A stretch of DNA of 64,000 bases from Fibrobacteria bacterium. Lineage in GTDB: Bacteria; Fibrobacterota; Fibrobacteria; UBA5070. The stretch covers positions 280,416-344,415 of the forward strand of contig JACKCV010000004.1 in assembly GCA_020633825.1 (NCBI GenBank), given 5' to 3'. Below are positions 1 to 8,737 of the stretch, piece by piece; the stretch's first letter is position 1; each line of letters opens with the position of its first letter. The translations under genes and the position numbers were made by a program. Under the pieces are notes generated by a model. That model did no database searches, was not told the origin of the DNA, and saw only the letters and a list, made by a program, of their open reading frames with translations.

Positions 1-926
1 CCGGCCCGCCGGAAACGCCGGCGGATCCGCAAGGCCACGACCACCAGGATCAGGAAGCTCCAGAGGATCCACAGCGAAAGCATCCACACCACGATGTCCT
101 GCGCGGCCCGCCATCCGGAGACGATGGCGCGGGTGGAACGCTCGAAGAATCCGAGCTTCCAGATCCGGCTCAATGGAAGCGCCACGGTGTCCATGGCGGT
201 GATGGGATGTTGCCAGAGCTGCACGTCCACCCGGCTCAACTCGACCCGCCCGGACAGGTCGTCGAGGATGCCCAGGGCCTCGTCGGCGCGTTCCTCTCGC
301 GAGAGGGCCTGGGCGTCGAGGGCTGCCAGGTCGCGGATCCGCCCGCGACCGGATTCGGACAGCCCTTGGATGCGCTCGCTGGCTCGCTCGTTGCGCAGAC
401 GTGCGCGCTCCGCACGGCGGACCTCAGCCCCCACGTCCTGCGCACGGACGGTGCGGGCATGGACCACGATCGCCAGGGAAGCGATGCGGGAAACGACCGA
501 GTCCATCGCCTGGTTGGGGACTCTCGCGTGGATGGTCCCGGAAATCCCGTCCCTGGAGATTTCCAAGGTGGAATCGCTCCCGTGGGGCAGACGATGCGAC
601 TCCTCGGTCGACCTCCTGGTGTCGCTGAGCTCGAGGTATCCGCCGACATCGGCCACGATGCGTTCGATGCGGGCGACCGAGGATTCCACGGAACGGCAAC
701 GCATCTGCAGCTCCGCGCTGCGGATGAAGTGGGCGCCGCGATCCGGGGACACGGCTTCCCCAGGGGACATGGCGCCGGGGCTCGCGGGAGCCTCCATGGC
801 TTTCTCTGCCATGTCGTAGCGAGGCTCGGAAAGGCCTTCACCGAGGGGGACGGACTCCTCCCGCTTGTTGCAGGAGGCCAGCACGAGGAGAGCAAGCACG
901 AGAACGGCACCGGATCGATGGTTCAT
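1..926 (-). CDS. DUF4349 domain lipoprotein, C-terminus beyond window edge
   Basis: The minus-strand frame is open from an ATG at 926 to the window edge (308 codons, incomplete). The N-terminus is a lipoprotein signal (basic start, Leu/Val-rich core, LASC lipobox near residues 17-20). The middle matches DUF4349: a beta strand-rich start (HFIRSAELQMRC), a V-I-A-D-V-G-G-Y-L-E motif, then an Arg/Glu-rich coiled-coil stretch around residues 165-215. The last readable residues form a transmembrane helix (VVWMLSLWILWSFLILVVVAL) followed by a basic tail (RIRRRFRR), the usual end of DUF4349 proteins. DUF4349 has no established function. The gene is divergent from an operon with two more DUF4349 genes, 175 bp away. 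Confidence 0.88.
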   Translation of the reverse strand, partial: MNHRSGAVLVLALLVLASCNKREESVPLGEGLSEPRYDMAEKAMEAPASPGAMSPGEAVSPDRGAHFIRSAELQMRCRSVESSVARIERIVADVGGYLELSDTRRSTEESHRLPHGSDSTLEISRDGISGTIHARVPNQAMDSVVSRIASLAIVVHARTVRAQDVGAEVRRAERARLRNERASERIQGLSESGRGRIRDLAALDAQALSREERADEALGILDDLSGRVELSRVDVQLWQHPITAMDTVALPLSRIWKLGFFERSTRAIVSGWRAAQDIVVWMLSLWILWSFLILVVVALRIRRRFRRA

Positions 927-1101
927 GGGAATTGGATCGCTCCAGGTTTTTGAGGGGAGAAATTCGGAAGAGGCGATCCAGGAATCTTAGATACCCCCGA
1001 TCGGGATCGCGACCTCCCCCGACCGGTGAATACCTTGTGGGAAGTCGGCCCGCGCGACCCAAGACCAGCACGCCCAAGAACCAGATCTCCCTGGACTCCC
1101 C

Positions 1102-1887
1102 ATGCAACTGCGCTTCGCGATCCTGTTCCTCGCTTTTCTGGCCTCCTGCGAATCCGGTTCCGATCCGGTGGCCGATGGTGGTGCGACCGAGCTCCCCGGA
1201 CCGATCGCCGTGATCCCGCCCATCGATTCGTCCCCCAACTTCCTGGACACCGTCCTGGTCGAATCCCGCGCCCAAGCCCAATGGAGCAACATCCAGGTCG
1301 CGTTCAAGTCCTCCGTGGCCCCGGGAATCCTCCGCTTGAGCATCGACACCTCCAAATGGCTTTCCGTCCTGGAAGTCCGAGATGTCGACAGCAGCACCCA
1401 GGGCTTCGACACGCTGCTCGCCGGACTCCTGGATGCGCACGACGGCATGCACTTCCACCTCGCCCGGACGCGGGGGAAATTGGCCAGACGGAACCCCACC
1501 GGCTGGATCCGTCTCGAGCCTGCGGGGAACGGACTGGCCTTGTCCCTGCAGTCCATGCGCTGGATCGGGGAGGACACCACCGGCAAGTGGACCGGGACCT
1601 GGCGGGGAGGACTCTCCGGAAAGGACACGCTGACGCTTTCCCCCGACAGTTCCTGGCAGATGCGCGACCCGTCCGGGGAATCCAAGGGCGCCTGGGGCTC
1701 CGTCCGGTATCCCGACTCCCTGGCGCTGTCGCAAACGGGGCTCGTGCCGCCTCTCGCGGAATTCCTTTCCGATCGCAACGTGCTCACCATCTTCGACGAC
1801 CCCTTCCTGGTGCAACGCCAAGGCCCGATCCTCTGGATGGACCTCGTGGGGGACGGCGCCCTGATCTACCTGGAGAAATCCCCATGA
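1102..1887 (+). CDS. Secreted lipoprotein of unknown function, first gene of DUF4349 operon
   Basis: This encodes 261 aa. The N-terminus is a clear lipoprotein signal (MQLRFAILFLAFLASC, Cys about residue 16) followed by an acidic linker. The rest is a mixed alpha/beta domain with no family I recognise; a WTGTW...LTL pattern in the second half resembles the small beta-barrel lipoproteins common in this lineage. It starts the operon: its TGA overlaps the ATG of the next gene as ATGA at 1884-1887, so the two are translationally coupled. The link to envelope function is inferred from the signal and the neighbours only. Confidence 0.8.
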   Translation: MQLRFAILFLAFLASCESGSDPVADGGATELPGPIAVIPPIDSSPNFLDTVLVESRAQAQWSNIQVAFKSSVAPGILRLSIDTSKWLSVLEVRDVDSSTQGFDTLLAGLLDAHDGMHFHLARTRGKLARRNPTGWIRLEPAGNGLALSLQSMRWIGEDTTGKWTGTWRGGLSGKDTLTLSPDSSWQMRDPSGESKGAWGSVRYPDSLALSQTGLVPPLAEFLSDRNVLTIFDDPFLVQRQGPILWMDLVGDGALIYLEKSP

Positions 1888-3071
1888 TCCGTGTCCGTTG
1901 GATCGCGGTGGGCTGCGCCTTCGGACTCCTGGCGTCGTGCGCGAAAAGCTCCCTGTCCTCCCCAGAAGGAGCCGGAGGGGCATGGCGAGGGAGCTCGAAA
2001 TCCGATGCGGAAATCATCGGATTGCAAAGCAGTCCATCTGCAGGCCACATCCTCCTGGACGACGAGTTCGACCCTCCCGACCCGCCCCAGCCCTCCTCCC
2101 AGGCTCGGGAAAGCCGATCCGTGGTCGCGCGCAAGGCAGGTCGACTCCTGGTGCGAAACGGGATGGTCCGCATCGCCACCTCCTCCATGGAATCCTCCCT
2201 CGACCAAGCGGAGCAGATCGTCCAGAGCATGGGAGGCTACACGGAATCCCGTCTCGAATACCTCGGCACCTTCCGCGTCCCCGTCGACCGTTTCGACGAT
2301 GCCTTCGACAGATTCCGCCTCCTCGGAAGAGTCCTCGAGCACAGGAGATCCGCAAGGGACGTCACCGACGAATTCCAGGATCTGTCGCTACGGATCGGCA
2401 TCAAGAAGCGGCTTCTGGATAAACTCCAGGATCTCCTGGCCCTGGAAACGGATCGGGACCGCCGCCGCGCGCTCCTCGAGGAGATCCGGAGCGCAGCGGA
2501 AGATCTCGAGCGGCTTCAGCGTTCCCTGCAAACGATCTCCCGCCAGGCCGCCTTCTCCATCCTGACCCTGAAATGCGAGCCCATCGCTTCCAGTTCCCCA
2601 CGATACTCTGCGCACACCGACCTGCAGGTGTTCCGATGGATCAACTCCTTGGAGGCGCGAAACCGGGACGACCGATCCCCGCGGGGCGAAAGACTCCCCC
2701 TCGCCGCCCCCTCCGGGATGGTCGAGCTCCCGAAGACCGACTCCCCCCGGGAATGGCGGGCCGCGTCCCCGGATGGCACGGAATTCCGGGCGCGCAGCCT
2801 CCCCAACGAACTGCGAGGAGATGCCCGCTTCTGGCGGGAGGCCATCCGGTTGAGGTTGGGTCCCGCCTTCGCGGTCCAGGACACCTTCACGGTGGGGCCA
2901 TGGCAAGTGTTGCGCCTGGTCAGCTCCGAACCTCGAGCCTGGAGCTGGTGGCTGGCGACCTCCGTGGAAAAGGATCGACTGCACCTGGCCCAAGCGTACA
3001 TTCCCGATTCCGCGCAGGAACGCAGGGATCGGCCCGCCCTCGAAGATGCCCTGCGGAAGGAACGCCCATGA
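1884..3071 (+). CDS. DUF4349 lipoprotein fused to a C-terminal FWxxAIRxRL domain
   Basis: This encodes 395 aa. I chose the ATG at 1884 because it forms an ATGA overlap with the upstream gene and begins a lipoprotein signal (lipobox LASC, Cys about residue 17); the frame is open further upstream but that part shadows the previous gene. Residues about 85-235 are DUF4349-like: Q-S-M-G-G-Y-T-E motif, RFDDAFDRFRLLG, then a long Arg/Glu-rich coiled coil. A WINSLEARN segment follows. Residues about 290-395 form a separate domain (FWREAIRLRL ... DALRKER) that also occurs as an independent protein two genes downstream. The usual DUF4349 C-terminal membrane helix is not evident, so anchoring would be through the lipid. 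Confidence 0.85.
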   Translation: MIRVRWIAVGCAFGLLASCAKSSLSSPEGAGGAWRGSSKSDAEIIGLQSSPSAGHILLDDEFDPPDPPQPSSQARESRSVVARKAGRLLVRNGMVRIATSSMESSLDQAEQIVQSMGGYTESRLEYLGTFRVPVDRFDDAFDRFRLLGRVLEHRRSARDVTDEFQDLSLRIGIKKRLLDKLQDLLALETDRDRRRALLEEIRSAAEDLERLQRSLQTISRQAAFSILTLKCEPIASSSPRYSAHTDLQVFRWINSLEARNRDDRSPRGERLPLAAPSGMVELPKTDSPREWRAASPDGTEFRARSLPNELRGDARFWREAIRLRLGPAFAVQDTFTVGPWQVLRLVSSEPRAWSWWLATSVEKDRLHLAQAYIPDSAQERRDRPALEDALRKERP

Positions 3072-3685
3072 AATCGCTCCGCTGGCTTCCGCTGGTCGCC
3101 GTCGCACTCCACGCCATGGAAATCTCCCCGGCCGACACCACTTTGCCGCCCTCGCCAAGGGTCCTGGAAATCACCCAGAACATCGCGGCCCCCGACCCGG
3201 AGCATTCCCTGCGATCGGTCGCCGACCTCGCCGAATCCCTGGGGGGATGGTTCCAGAACTGGTCGAACGATGTGATCGAAGTGAGGATCCCCCAGGACTC
3301 CCTGCCCCTCTTCGAAAAGGGACTCGAGCGGATCGGACGCAGGATGGACCGGAGATTGACCAGCCGCGACATCACGGAACCCTTCCTCGATCAGCTTGGC
3401 GGAATCGGTTCCCGGATCCGATTGATGGACGAATGGAACCACATGCTCGGAACCTCGAAGGATCTGAAATCGACCCTGGACCTCCAAGCCCAGATCGTGC
3501 AACTCGCCGGGCAGATCGACGAGCGCCGGGGAGTGCTCCTTCGCTTGAGGCACGAAGTCGAGTATCCGAAACTGGTTCTTCGATTCCGCTTCGAGGGGCG
3601 CACCGCCTCCGAGAAGGACGGGACCTCGCCGTTCCCTTGGGTGAACCGATTGGATCTCGAAAAATTGCACAGGAGCTTCCGATGA
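3068..3685 (+). CDS. Short DUF4349-like periplasmic protein
   Basis: This encodes 205 aa. The ATG at 3068 overlaps the stop of the previous gene (ATGA). A short signal-like N-terminus (KSLRWLPLVAVALHA) lacks a convincing lipobox. The body aligns with the DUF4349 part of the preceding protein: ADLAESLGGWFQNW corresponds to its QSMGGYTES region, FEKGLERIGR to its FDRFRLLG region, then comes the helical pair of the coiled coil. It ends FPWVNRLDLEKLHRSFR, matching FRWINSLEARN of the upstream gene, so it looks like a duplicate of that gene that stops before the fused C-terminal domain. Function is unknown. Confidence 0.8.
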   Translation: MKSLRWLPLVAVALHAMEISPADTTLPPSPRVLEITQNIAAPDPEHSLRSVADLAESLGGWFQNWSNDVIEVRIPQDSLPLFEKGLERIGRRMDRRLTSRDITEPFLDQLGGIGSRIRLMDEWNHMLGTSKDLKSTLDLQAQIVQLAGQIDERRGVLLRLRHEVEYPKLVLRFRFEGRTASEKDGTSPFPWVNRLDLEKLHRSFR

Positions 3686-4119
3686 ACCGCCTGATTCCCG
3701 CGCTCCTCCTGGGGACGTTGCTGGGAGGTTGCGCCGCATTCCAGGGCGCCCATCCCCGCGGATTCGCCCCCTGGTCGGACAACGACGGACGTCTGTACCG
3801 TGCGGCGACCCCCGACGGCTTGGTGTGGCGGATCCGCTCGGAACCGCACCTTCCCCAAGCCGGCCTGTCGTTCTGGAAACGCGCCATCCGGGAACGATTG
3901 CGAGGAAGCGGCTACCAGGTCGTGGACAGCCTCGCGTTCCAGATGGGAGACCGACCGGCGTTCGCCTTCGAGGCGGGGATCGACCAGGAAGCCTGGCTCG
4001 TGGCCATCCAGCCTGGCGAGAAACGGATCGTGGTGGTGGAGGTCGCGGGCCCTCTGCAAGCCTATCAAACCCATCGCCAGGACATCCTCGACGCCCTGAC
4101 CCGTATCCAACCGCGCTGA
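3682..4119 (+). CDS. Lipoprotein with stand-alone FWxxAIRxRL domain, end of DUF4349 operon
   Basis: This encodes 145 aa. The ATG overlaps the previous stop (ATGA, 3682-3685). The signal has a lipobox LGGC (Cys about residue 17). The mature part (FWKRAIRERL ... YQVVDS ... WLVAIQPGEKRIVVVEVAGP ... ILDALTRI) matches, in order, the C-terminal domain of the 395-aa protein two genes upstream. I know no named family for this domain. The separate coding of a domain that is fused upstream suggests that the three proteins act together in the envelope (inference). Confidence 0.78.
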   Translation: MNRLIPALLLGTLLGGCAAFQGAHPRGFAPWSDNDGRLYRAATPDGLVWRIRSEPHLPQAGLSFWKRAIRERLRGSGYQVVDSLAFQMGDRPAFAFEAGIDQEAWLVAIQPGEKRIVVVEVAGPLQAYQTHRQDILDALTRIQPR

Positions 4120-4166
4120 CCCTCCCTCCCCCCGGTGCCCCGGGGCGACCAGGAACGGAAGCCCTT

Positions 4167-4198
4167 GGAACGGGACCCCGGAGAGGGAGTCCTGTTCC
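4167..4198. terminator. Terminator-like hairpin between convergent genes
   Basis: A 10-bp stem (GGAACGGGAC with GTCCTGTTCC, one G-U pair) encloses a 12-nt loop. It lies between the DUF4349 operon ending at 4119 and the minus-strand gene ending at 4206, so it could serve both directions. There is no strong T-run. Confidence 0.5.
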
Positions 4199-4205
4199 TG
4201 GAGAT

Positions 4206-5069
4206 TCAAGTTCGCGCCGCGTTCCCCACGGATTCGAACACCACGGAGAGATCCAGATCTCCTTTCCCGGCATCGAGGGCCCGTTCGTACAGGGAGGCGG
4301 CGACACGCCCCTGGGAAAGGGTCAATCCGTTCGCTTCGGCGAGACCCAAAGCCAAGCGCAGATCCTTGACGGCGTGTTTCAAGGGGAACTCCGGGCTCCA
4401 GTCGGCCTCCTGGATCTTCCGGCGCTTGAACCCCAGGAACGCCGGCGCCACCGCCGAGGGGAGGATCGCGTCCTGGACCATGTCCGGATCCAGCCCCAAC
4501 GCCTCGGCCAGGCGAAGGGACTCCGCCCAGGCGGACAATTCCTGCGCCATCAGGAGGTTGGTGACGAGCTTGAGCGCGCTCCCGGAACCGACCGATCCGG
4601 CATGGACCACATGGGAACCCATGCACTGGAACGCAGGTCGCACCGCCTCGATGTCGGCGGCATCCCCGCCCACCTGGAAGATGAGCTTCGCGGAAGCGGC
4701 GAGCCCCAGGGACCCCGAGACAGGGGCGTCGAGGAATCGCATCCCGCGGCTTCGCGCCCTGGAGGCCATGTCCTTGGATGCCTCCGGTCCGATGGTGGAG
4801 CTGTCGACCCAGATGCATCCCGGATCCATCGAGGCGAGGAGTTCGTGCGAGAGCGCTTCGACGGCGGGAGGATCGGACACCATCGTGAAGACCACCTCCG
4901 CGCCGCGGACCGCCTCCGCCACCGACGCGGCCACGACGCACCCGGATGCGGCGAGCTCCTCCGCTTTGGCCGAAGAACGGCTCCACACCCGGACGCGGTG
5001 GCCACCCTTGGCGAGATTCGCCGCCATGCGGGATCCCATGATCCCCATCCCCAGAAATGCCGCTTCCAT
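4206..5069 (-). CDS. NAD(P)-dependent 3-hydroxyisobutyrate dehydrogenase-family oxidoreductase
   Basis: This encodes 287 aa, normal for the family. The ATG at 5069 starts directly at the Rossmann fold (AAFLGMGIMGSRMAANL, the GxGxMGxxMAxNL dinucleotide signature). The substrate-binding motif DAPVSGSLGLA and the catalytic-Lys region GSGSALKLVTNLLM are both present, so the enzyme should be active. Members oxidise beta-hydroxyacids such as 3-hydroxyisobutyrate, tartronate semialdehyde, 4-hydroxybutyrate or glyoxylate; the exact substrate cannot be told from sequence. It is a stand-alone gene, divergent from the alpha/beta hydrolase. The upstream open frame (to 5504) is not needed for the fold. 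Confidence 0.9.
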   Translation of the reverse strand: MEAAFLGMGIMGSRMAANLAKGGHRVRVWSRSSAKAEELAASGCVVAASVAEAVRGAEVVFTMVSDPPAVEALSHELLASMDPGCIWVDSSTIGPEASKDMASRARSRGMRFLDAPVSGSLGLAASAKLIFQVGGDAADIEAVRPAFQCMGSHVVHAGSVGSGSALKLVTNLLMAQELSAWAESLRLAEALGLDPDMVQDAILPSAVAPAFLGFKRRKIQEADWSPEFPLKHAVKDLRLALGLAEANGLTLSQGRVAASLYERALDAGKGDLDLSVVFESVGNAART

Positions 5070-5355
5070 GGATCGTTCCTTTCGTGCTTGCGCCGGGGAT
5101 CTCCGCCCCCGTCGAAGGAGAGGATAGCTTCCACAGGCGCCGGGGACGAACCACGAGACCCGCACCGGGGACGAAACCGGATGGGCATCCCGCCCGTTGC
5201 TCGCGAGGGGCGAACCTCCTAGATTGTCCCCGTCCTCCGGCCTTCTCCGCAGGGCGCTTTCGGGGGGCTGCCGACACATCGGAAGCCCGTCGGACGAGAG
5301 ACACGAACCGTCCGACCCGACTCGCTTCTCAAACTCGTCCCAAGGACCGCGACGG

Positions 5356-6156
5356 ATGCCGACATTCTCCAGTTCAGACGGAATCCGACTGGCATACTCC
5401 CTCGAAGGCGAAGGGGAGCCCCTTCTCCTCCTCAACGGACTTTTCGGGGACCGTGAATTCTGGGATCCGGTCTCCTCCCTGCTCGCTCCACGACGCAGAT
5501 GCATCCTGCTGGATCACCGCGGCATCGGCGGCTCCGATCGACCCGCGGGCCCGTACTCCTTCTCCCTCTGGGCCCGGGACGCCGTCGAACTGCTCGATCA
5601 TCTCGGCATATCCTCCGCCCCGGTCCTGGGTCTCTGCCACGGCGGCATGGTGGGGGCGGTGATCGCCCTGGAGCATCCCTCGAGGATCCGTGGCCTGGTC
5701 TGCCACGGGACCCGTCTCCTGGAGAGCGCCAAGTTGCGGGTCTTCGACAATCTCCGCAGGAATCTCCTCGCCCTCGGAGGACTCGAACTCCTGATGAGCG
5801 CGCAAATGGGCCTGATCTTCGGAGAACGATCCCTCTCGGAAATCGAACCCTACTTGGGGAAGATGTCCGCCGGTGCGCACCGGAGAACCACTCCGGAGGC
5901 CGCCGAGGGCATGCTGGAAGCCCTGGTCGAATTTGCCCTCGCCGAGTCGCAGCTGGCGGGCCTGGATCTTCCCGCCCTGTTCCTGGCCGGCGAAGAGGAC
6001 CTCTACGTCGCACCGTGGATGTGCCGACGTACGGCCCAGGCCTGGCCGAGAGCGGAATTCGACATCCTTCCGGAGGTCGGCCACATCGTGCCGCGCGAAG
6101 CCCCGTCGGAATTGGCGCGGCGCACGCTCGATTTCCTGGATCGCAAGGGGATTTGA
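5356..6156 (+). CDS. Alpha/beta hydrolase with a cysteine nucleophile
   Basis: This encodes 266 aa. It has an alpha/beta hydrolase fold of the 3-oxoadipate enol-lactonase/haloperoxidase type: oxyanion region LLNGLFG, DHRGIGGSDRP loop, nucleophile elbow G-L-C94-H-G-G, acidic residue D215 (AGEEDLYV) and catalytic His243 (VGHIVP). The nucleophile position is Cys rather than the usual Ser, as in dienelactone hydrolase. Esterase, thioesterase or lactonase activity is possible; the substrate is unknown. A region of 286 bp without other genes separates it from the divergent dehydrogenase. Confidence 0.88.
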   Translation: MPTFSSSDGIRLAYSLEGEGEPLLLLNGLFGDREFWDPVSSLLAPRRRCILLDHRGIGGSDRPAGPYSFSLWARDAVELLDHLGISSAPVLGLCHGGMVGAVIALEHPSRIRGLVCHGTRLLESAKLRVFDNLRRNLLALGGLELLMSAQMGLIFGERSLSEIEPYLGKMSAGAHRRTTPEAAEGMLEALVEFALAESQLAGLDLPALFLAGEEDLYVAPWMCRRTAQAWPRAEFDILPEVGHIVPREAPSELARRTLDFLDRKGI

Positions 6157-6344
6157 GGGGCGGGAATCCGGTTTGGGTCGTGCTCCCCCCGGTCGGCCGA
6201 CGCGATGGGCGTTTTCCTCGAAGCCTTGGGTCTTGTGGAAAACTCGTCGACGTCCTGGCCGCCGGGTTTCCGAATTGTTTGCTTGTGGTACCGTCGAATG
6301 CGACGTCTTTTCCCTGTTGAACCGTTCCCGATCGGAGATCGTCC

Positions 6345-6989
6345 ATGAGCAAACCCAATGTCGTCGTCCTGGGGTCCGGGATCGTCGCCCAAGTCCTGTC
6401 CAAGGGTTTTCGCAAACACTCCTACCCGGTCCGCATCGGAACGCGCACCCCTTCCAAACTGGGCGACTTCAGCGCGGAAACGGGGATTCCCGTTTCAAGC
6501 CTTTCCGACGCCCTCCCGGAGGCGGAAATCGTCGTCCTGGCGATCAAGGGGACGGCGGCCGAAGGTGTCGTCCGGGAGTTGGCTCCGCAGCTCGCGGGTC
6601 GCATCGTCATCGACACCACCAACCCCATCGCCGACCTGCCGCCCCAGGATGGGGTCCTCACCTACTTCACCTCCGGCGCGGAATCCCTCATGGAACGGCT
6701 TCAGAAAGCGGCTCCACAGGCTCGTTTCGTGAAGGCCTTCAATTCCGTCGGCAATCCGTTCATGGTCGATCCATCCTTCCCCGATGGCCGTCCGACCATG
6801 TTCCTCGCCGGCGACGACCCGGAAGCCAAGGCCCGAGTCGCGGATATCCTCGACGAATTCGGATGGGATGGCGAGGACATGGGGAAAGCCGCCTCCGCAC
6901 GCCCCATCGAAGCGCTCTGCCAGTTGTGGTGCGCCCCCGGCTTCCATCGCAACCAGTGGACCCACGCCTTCAAGCTTCTCAAGCTCTGA
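6345..6989 (+). CDS. NADPH-dependent F420 reductase-like oxidoreductase
   Basis: This encodes 214 aa. The N-terminal Rossmann motif is VVLGSGIVAQVLSKGF (GxGxxxxxL), followed by an R-T-P phosphate-binding turn typical of NADP-preferring members. VIDTTNPI and FVKAFNSVGN are conserved segments of the F420-dependent NADP reductase / NAD-binding family (F420_oxidored). Many bacteria without F420 carry such proteins, so NADPH oxidoreductase of unknown substrate is the safe reading. The start ATG is preceded by a weak purine stretch (GATCGGAGATCGTCC). Confidence 0.85.
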   Translation: MSKPNVVVLGSGIVAQVLSKGFRKHSYPVRIGTRTPSKLGDFSAETGIPVSSLSDALPEAEIVVLAIKGTAAEGVVRELAPQLAGRIVIDTTNPIADLPPQDGVLTYFTSGAESLMERLQKAAPQARFVKAFNSVGNPFMVDPSFPDGRPTMFLAGDDPEAKARVADILDEFGWDGEDMGKAASARPIEALCQLWCAPGFHRNQWTHAFKLLKL

Positions 6990-7005
6990 GGCCATCCTTC
7001 CCCTG

Positions 7006-7031
7006 TGCCCGACGACTCCGTTCGTCGGGCA
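7006..7031. terminator. Bidirectional terminator hairpin
   Basis: A perfect 10-bp stem (TGCCCGACGA with TCGTCGGGCA) and a 6-nt loop sit between two convergent genes that end at 6989 (+) and 7104 (-). The position and stem quality suggest a terminator, although no T-run follows. Confidence 0.6.
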
Positions 7032-7103
7032 GGGCAGGTGGCCGGACACCCTTCCGTGGGACCCCATCGCGCTCCCCACGGGGGACCAAGGGACGAGCGG
7101 GAC

Positions 7104-8537
7104 TCAGGAAGCCATCGCCTCCCGGTGGAGCCGTGCGCGTTGTAGGACGAACAGGAACCAAGCGGTCCCGACCGCTCCCCAGGCCACGATCGTCGAAACT
7201 CCCCCGACGGGAAGGAGACCCATCGGGGCGAACAACAGACCTCCCGCAAGCGGTTTGAGAACGCTGGACCACTCCAGCAGCCACTTGCCGGTCAGACGAT
7301 GGACCATCAGGTAGTTCACCAGTCCGGAGAGAAGATTGGACATCCCCAGGGAGATCCCCGCTCCCAGCGCTCCGTGGTCGGGAATCAGCCAGGCATTGAG
7401 GCCCACGAAGGAAACCAGGAAGACGATCTGCGTGATGGGCATCAGGAACGATTTCCCCAAGCCCAACAGGGCCGTGCCCGCGAGATTCCCGGGGAGGGCG
7501 AGGGAGAACAGCACGGAGGCGGCCACCAGGGTGGCGAATCCCGTCGTGTAGCTCGGGTCGAGCAGTGCGAGACCGCTGGCTCCGAACAAGACGATCCCCG
7601 CGAGGAGCGGCTGCTGCAGTCCGAGCACCACCCAGGTGACGTATTTCGCGCCATCTCGCTTGGATTTCGCCAGAGGCTCCTCTTCGGGCTTGCTGAAGAA
7701 GCTCAGCGCAGCTCCGTCGAACGATTCCCGGATGGCCTGGACCATTTTCGCGATCATGATCGCCACTGAATAGATCTCGACCTCCCGGGCTCCGCCGAAC
7801 TGGAAGAGCAACGCGTGGTCGGTGCGCAGCGCCGCGCTCTGGAGGATCTCGGTCACCGAAACGGGCAAGGAATAGCGCACCAGGCGCCACCCCGGCCACG
7901 GGATCGCCGACCAGGACCCCAGGGAAGCCCGGAATTTCCAGGCGAAAGCCCCCAAGGAGAAGGCGCACCCGACGACGCTGGCCAGGAGATAGGCCGCGGG
8001 GAGCAGCTCCTCCTTGGTCTCGGGAAAGAGGACGACAAGCCCCAGGGGCAATCCGAAGGTCAGAAGGGGGAGGATGGCGTTGCGAACCAGGATGGACTCG
8101 CCCAGGAACTGACGGGAAACCAGGGATTGCAGGACCACGGTGGCCAGGGCCTGGAACGGCACCGACACCAGGATCCAAGTCCCGTGTCCGACTTGCCGAA
8201 AGGACGACGTGCCGTCGAGGAGCGCGTACCCGACCCCCCCCGCCGCCGCGACCACGCATCCGACAAGGAAGACGAATCCGAAAGTTCCCGTCGCGGATCG
8301 AACGAACGCCCTTTCATCGGGCTCTCCTCCGCCCATCCAGACCACGCCCTTTTCCAGCCCCAGGAGGGACAGCCGCATCAGGACCAGGACCAGGGATTCG
8401 AGGTAGGCGAACGCGCCCCATGCGCCTCCCACGAAAGCGACCGCGCACGCCATCTTCAAGAGGGGCTCGAAGGCTCGGGAAGCGTTGTCGAGCAGCATGA
8501 AGACCGTCGCTCTGCGCATGACGGTCTTGTCGTCCAT
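7104..8537 (-). CDS. Oligosaccharide flippase / polysaccharide biosynthesis membrane protein
   Basis: This encodes 477 aa with 12-14 hydrophobic segments over the whole length, the size and pattern of the MATE-like Wzx/MviN superfamily (polysaccharide biosynthesis proteins that flip lipid-linked sugars across the inner membrane). The N-terminus (TVFMLLDNASRAFEPLLKM) and repeated GLPLGLVVLFP / LPGNLAGTALLGLG segments fit this group. No glycosyltransferase genes are beside it, so its substrate cannot be guessed. A minus-strand MFS gene ends 538 bp downstream in map terms, but the two do not obviously form an operon. Confidence 0.8.
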   Translation of the reverse strand: MDDKTVMRRATVFMLLDNASRAFEPLLKMACAVAFVGGAWGAFAYLESLVLVLMRLSLLGLEKGVVWMGGGEPDERAFVRSATGTFGFVFLVGCVVAAAGGVGYALLDGTSSFRQVGHGTWILVSVPFQALATVVLQSLVSRQFLGESILVRNAILPLLTFGLPLGLVVLFPETKEELLPAAYLLASVVGCAFSLGAFAWKFRASLGSWSAIPWPGWRLVRYSLPVSVTEILQSAALRTDHALLFQFGGAREVEIYSVAIMIAKMVQAIRESFDGAALSFFSKPEEEPLAKSKRDGAKYVTWVVLGLQQPLLAGIVLFGASGLALLDPSYTTGFATLVAASVLFSLALPGNLAGTALLGLGKSFLMPITQIVFLVSFVGLNAWLIPDHGALGAGISLGMSNLLSGLVNYLMVHRLTGKWLLEWSSVLKPLAGGLLFAPMGLLPVGGVSTIVAWGAVGTAWFLFVLQRARLHREAMAS

Positions 8538-8737
8538 TGCGTTTCCTGTTCTGCGTCAGTGTGGAACGGGTGGTGGATCTCCCCTGGTGGTGGGAGGACG
8601 CCTCACCGCCAACATCCAAAAAAGATCCCGCGTTGGGAATACCTGGAGGGGAACAATCTTTCGGATGGATCCTGGGGGCGCCCCTCTCCTCCCTGGCCGA
8701 TCCCGGAGTGCCCAGGCGGGAAAGGGGCCCTGGGGAA

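Noticed and set aside
2516..4306. 596-codon minus-strand open frame
   Set aside because: It is antisense to the coupled DUF4349 operon, whose genes have signals and ATGA overlaps.
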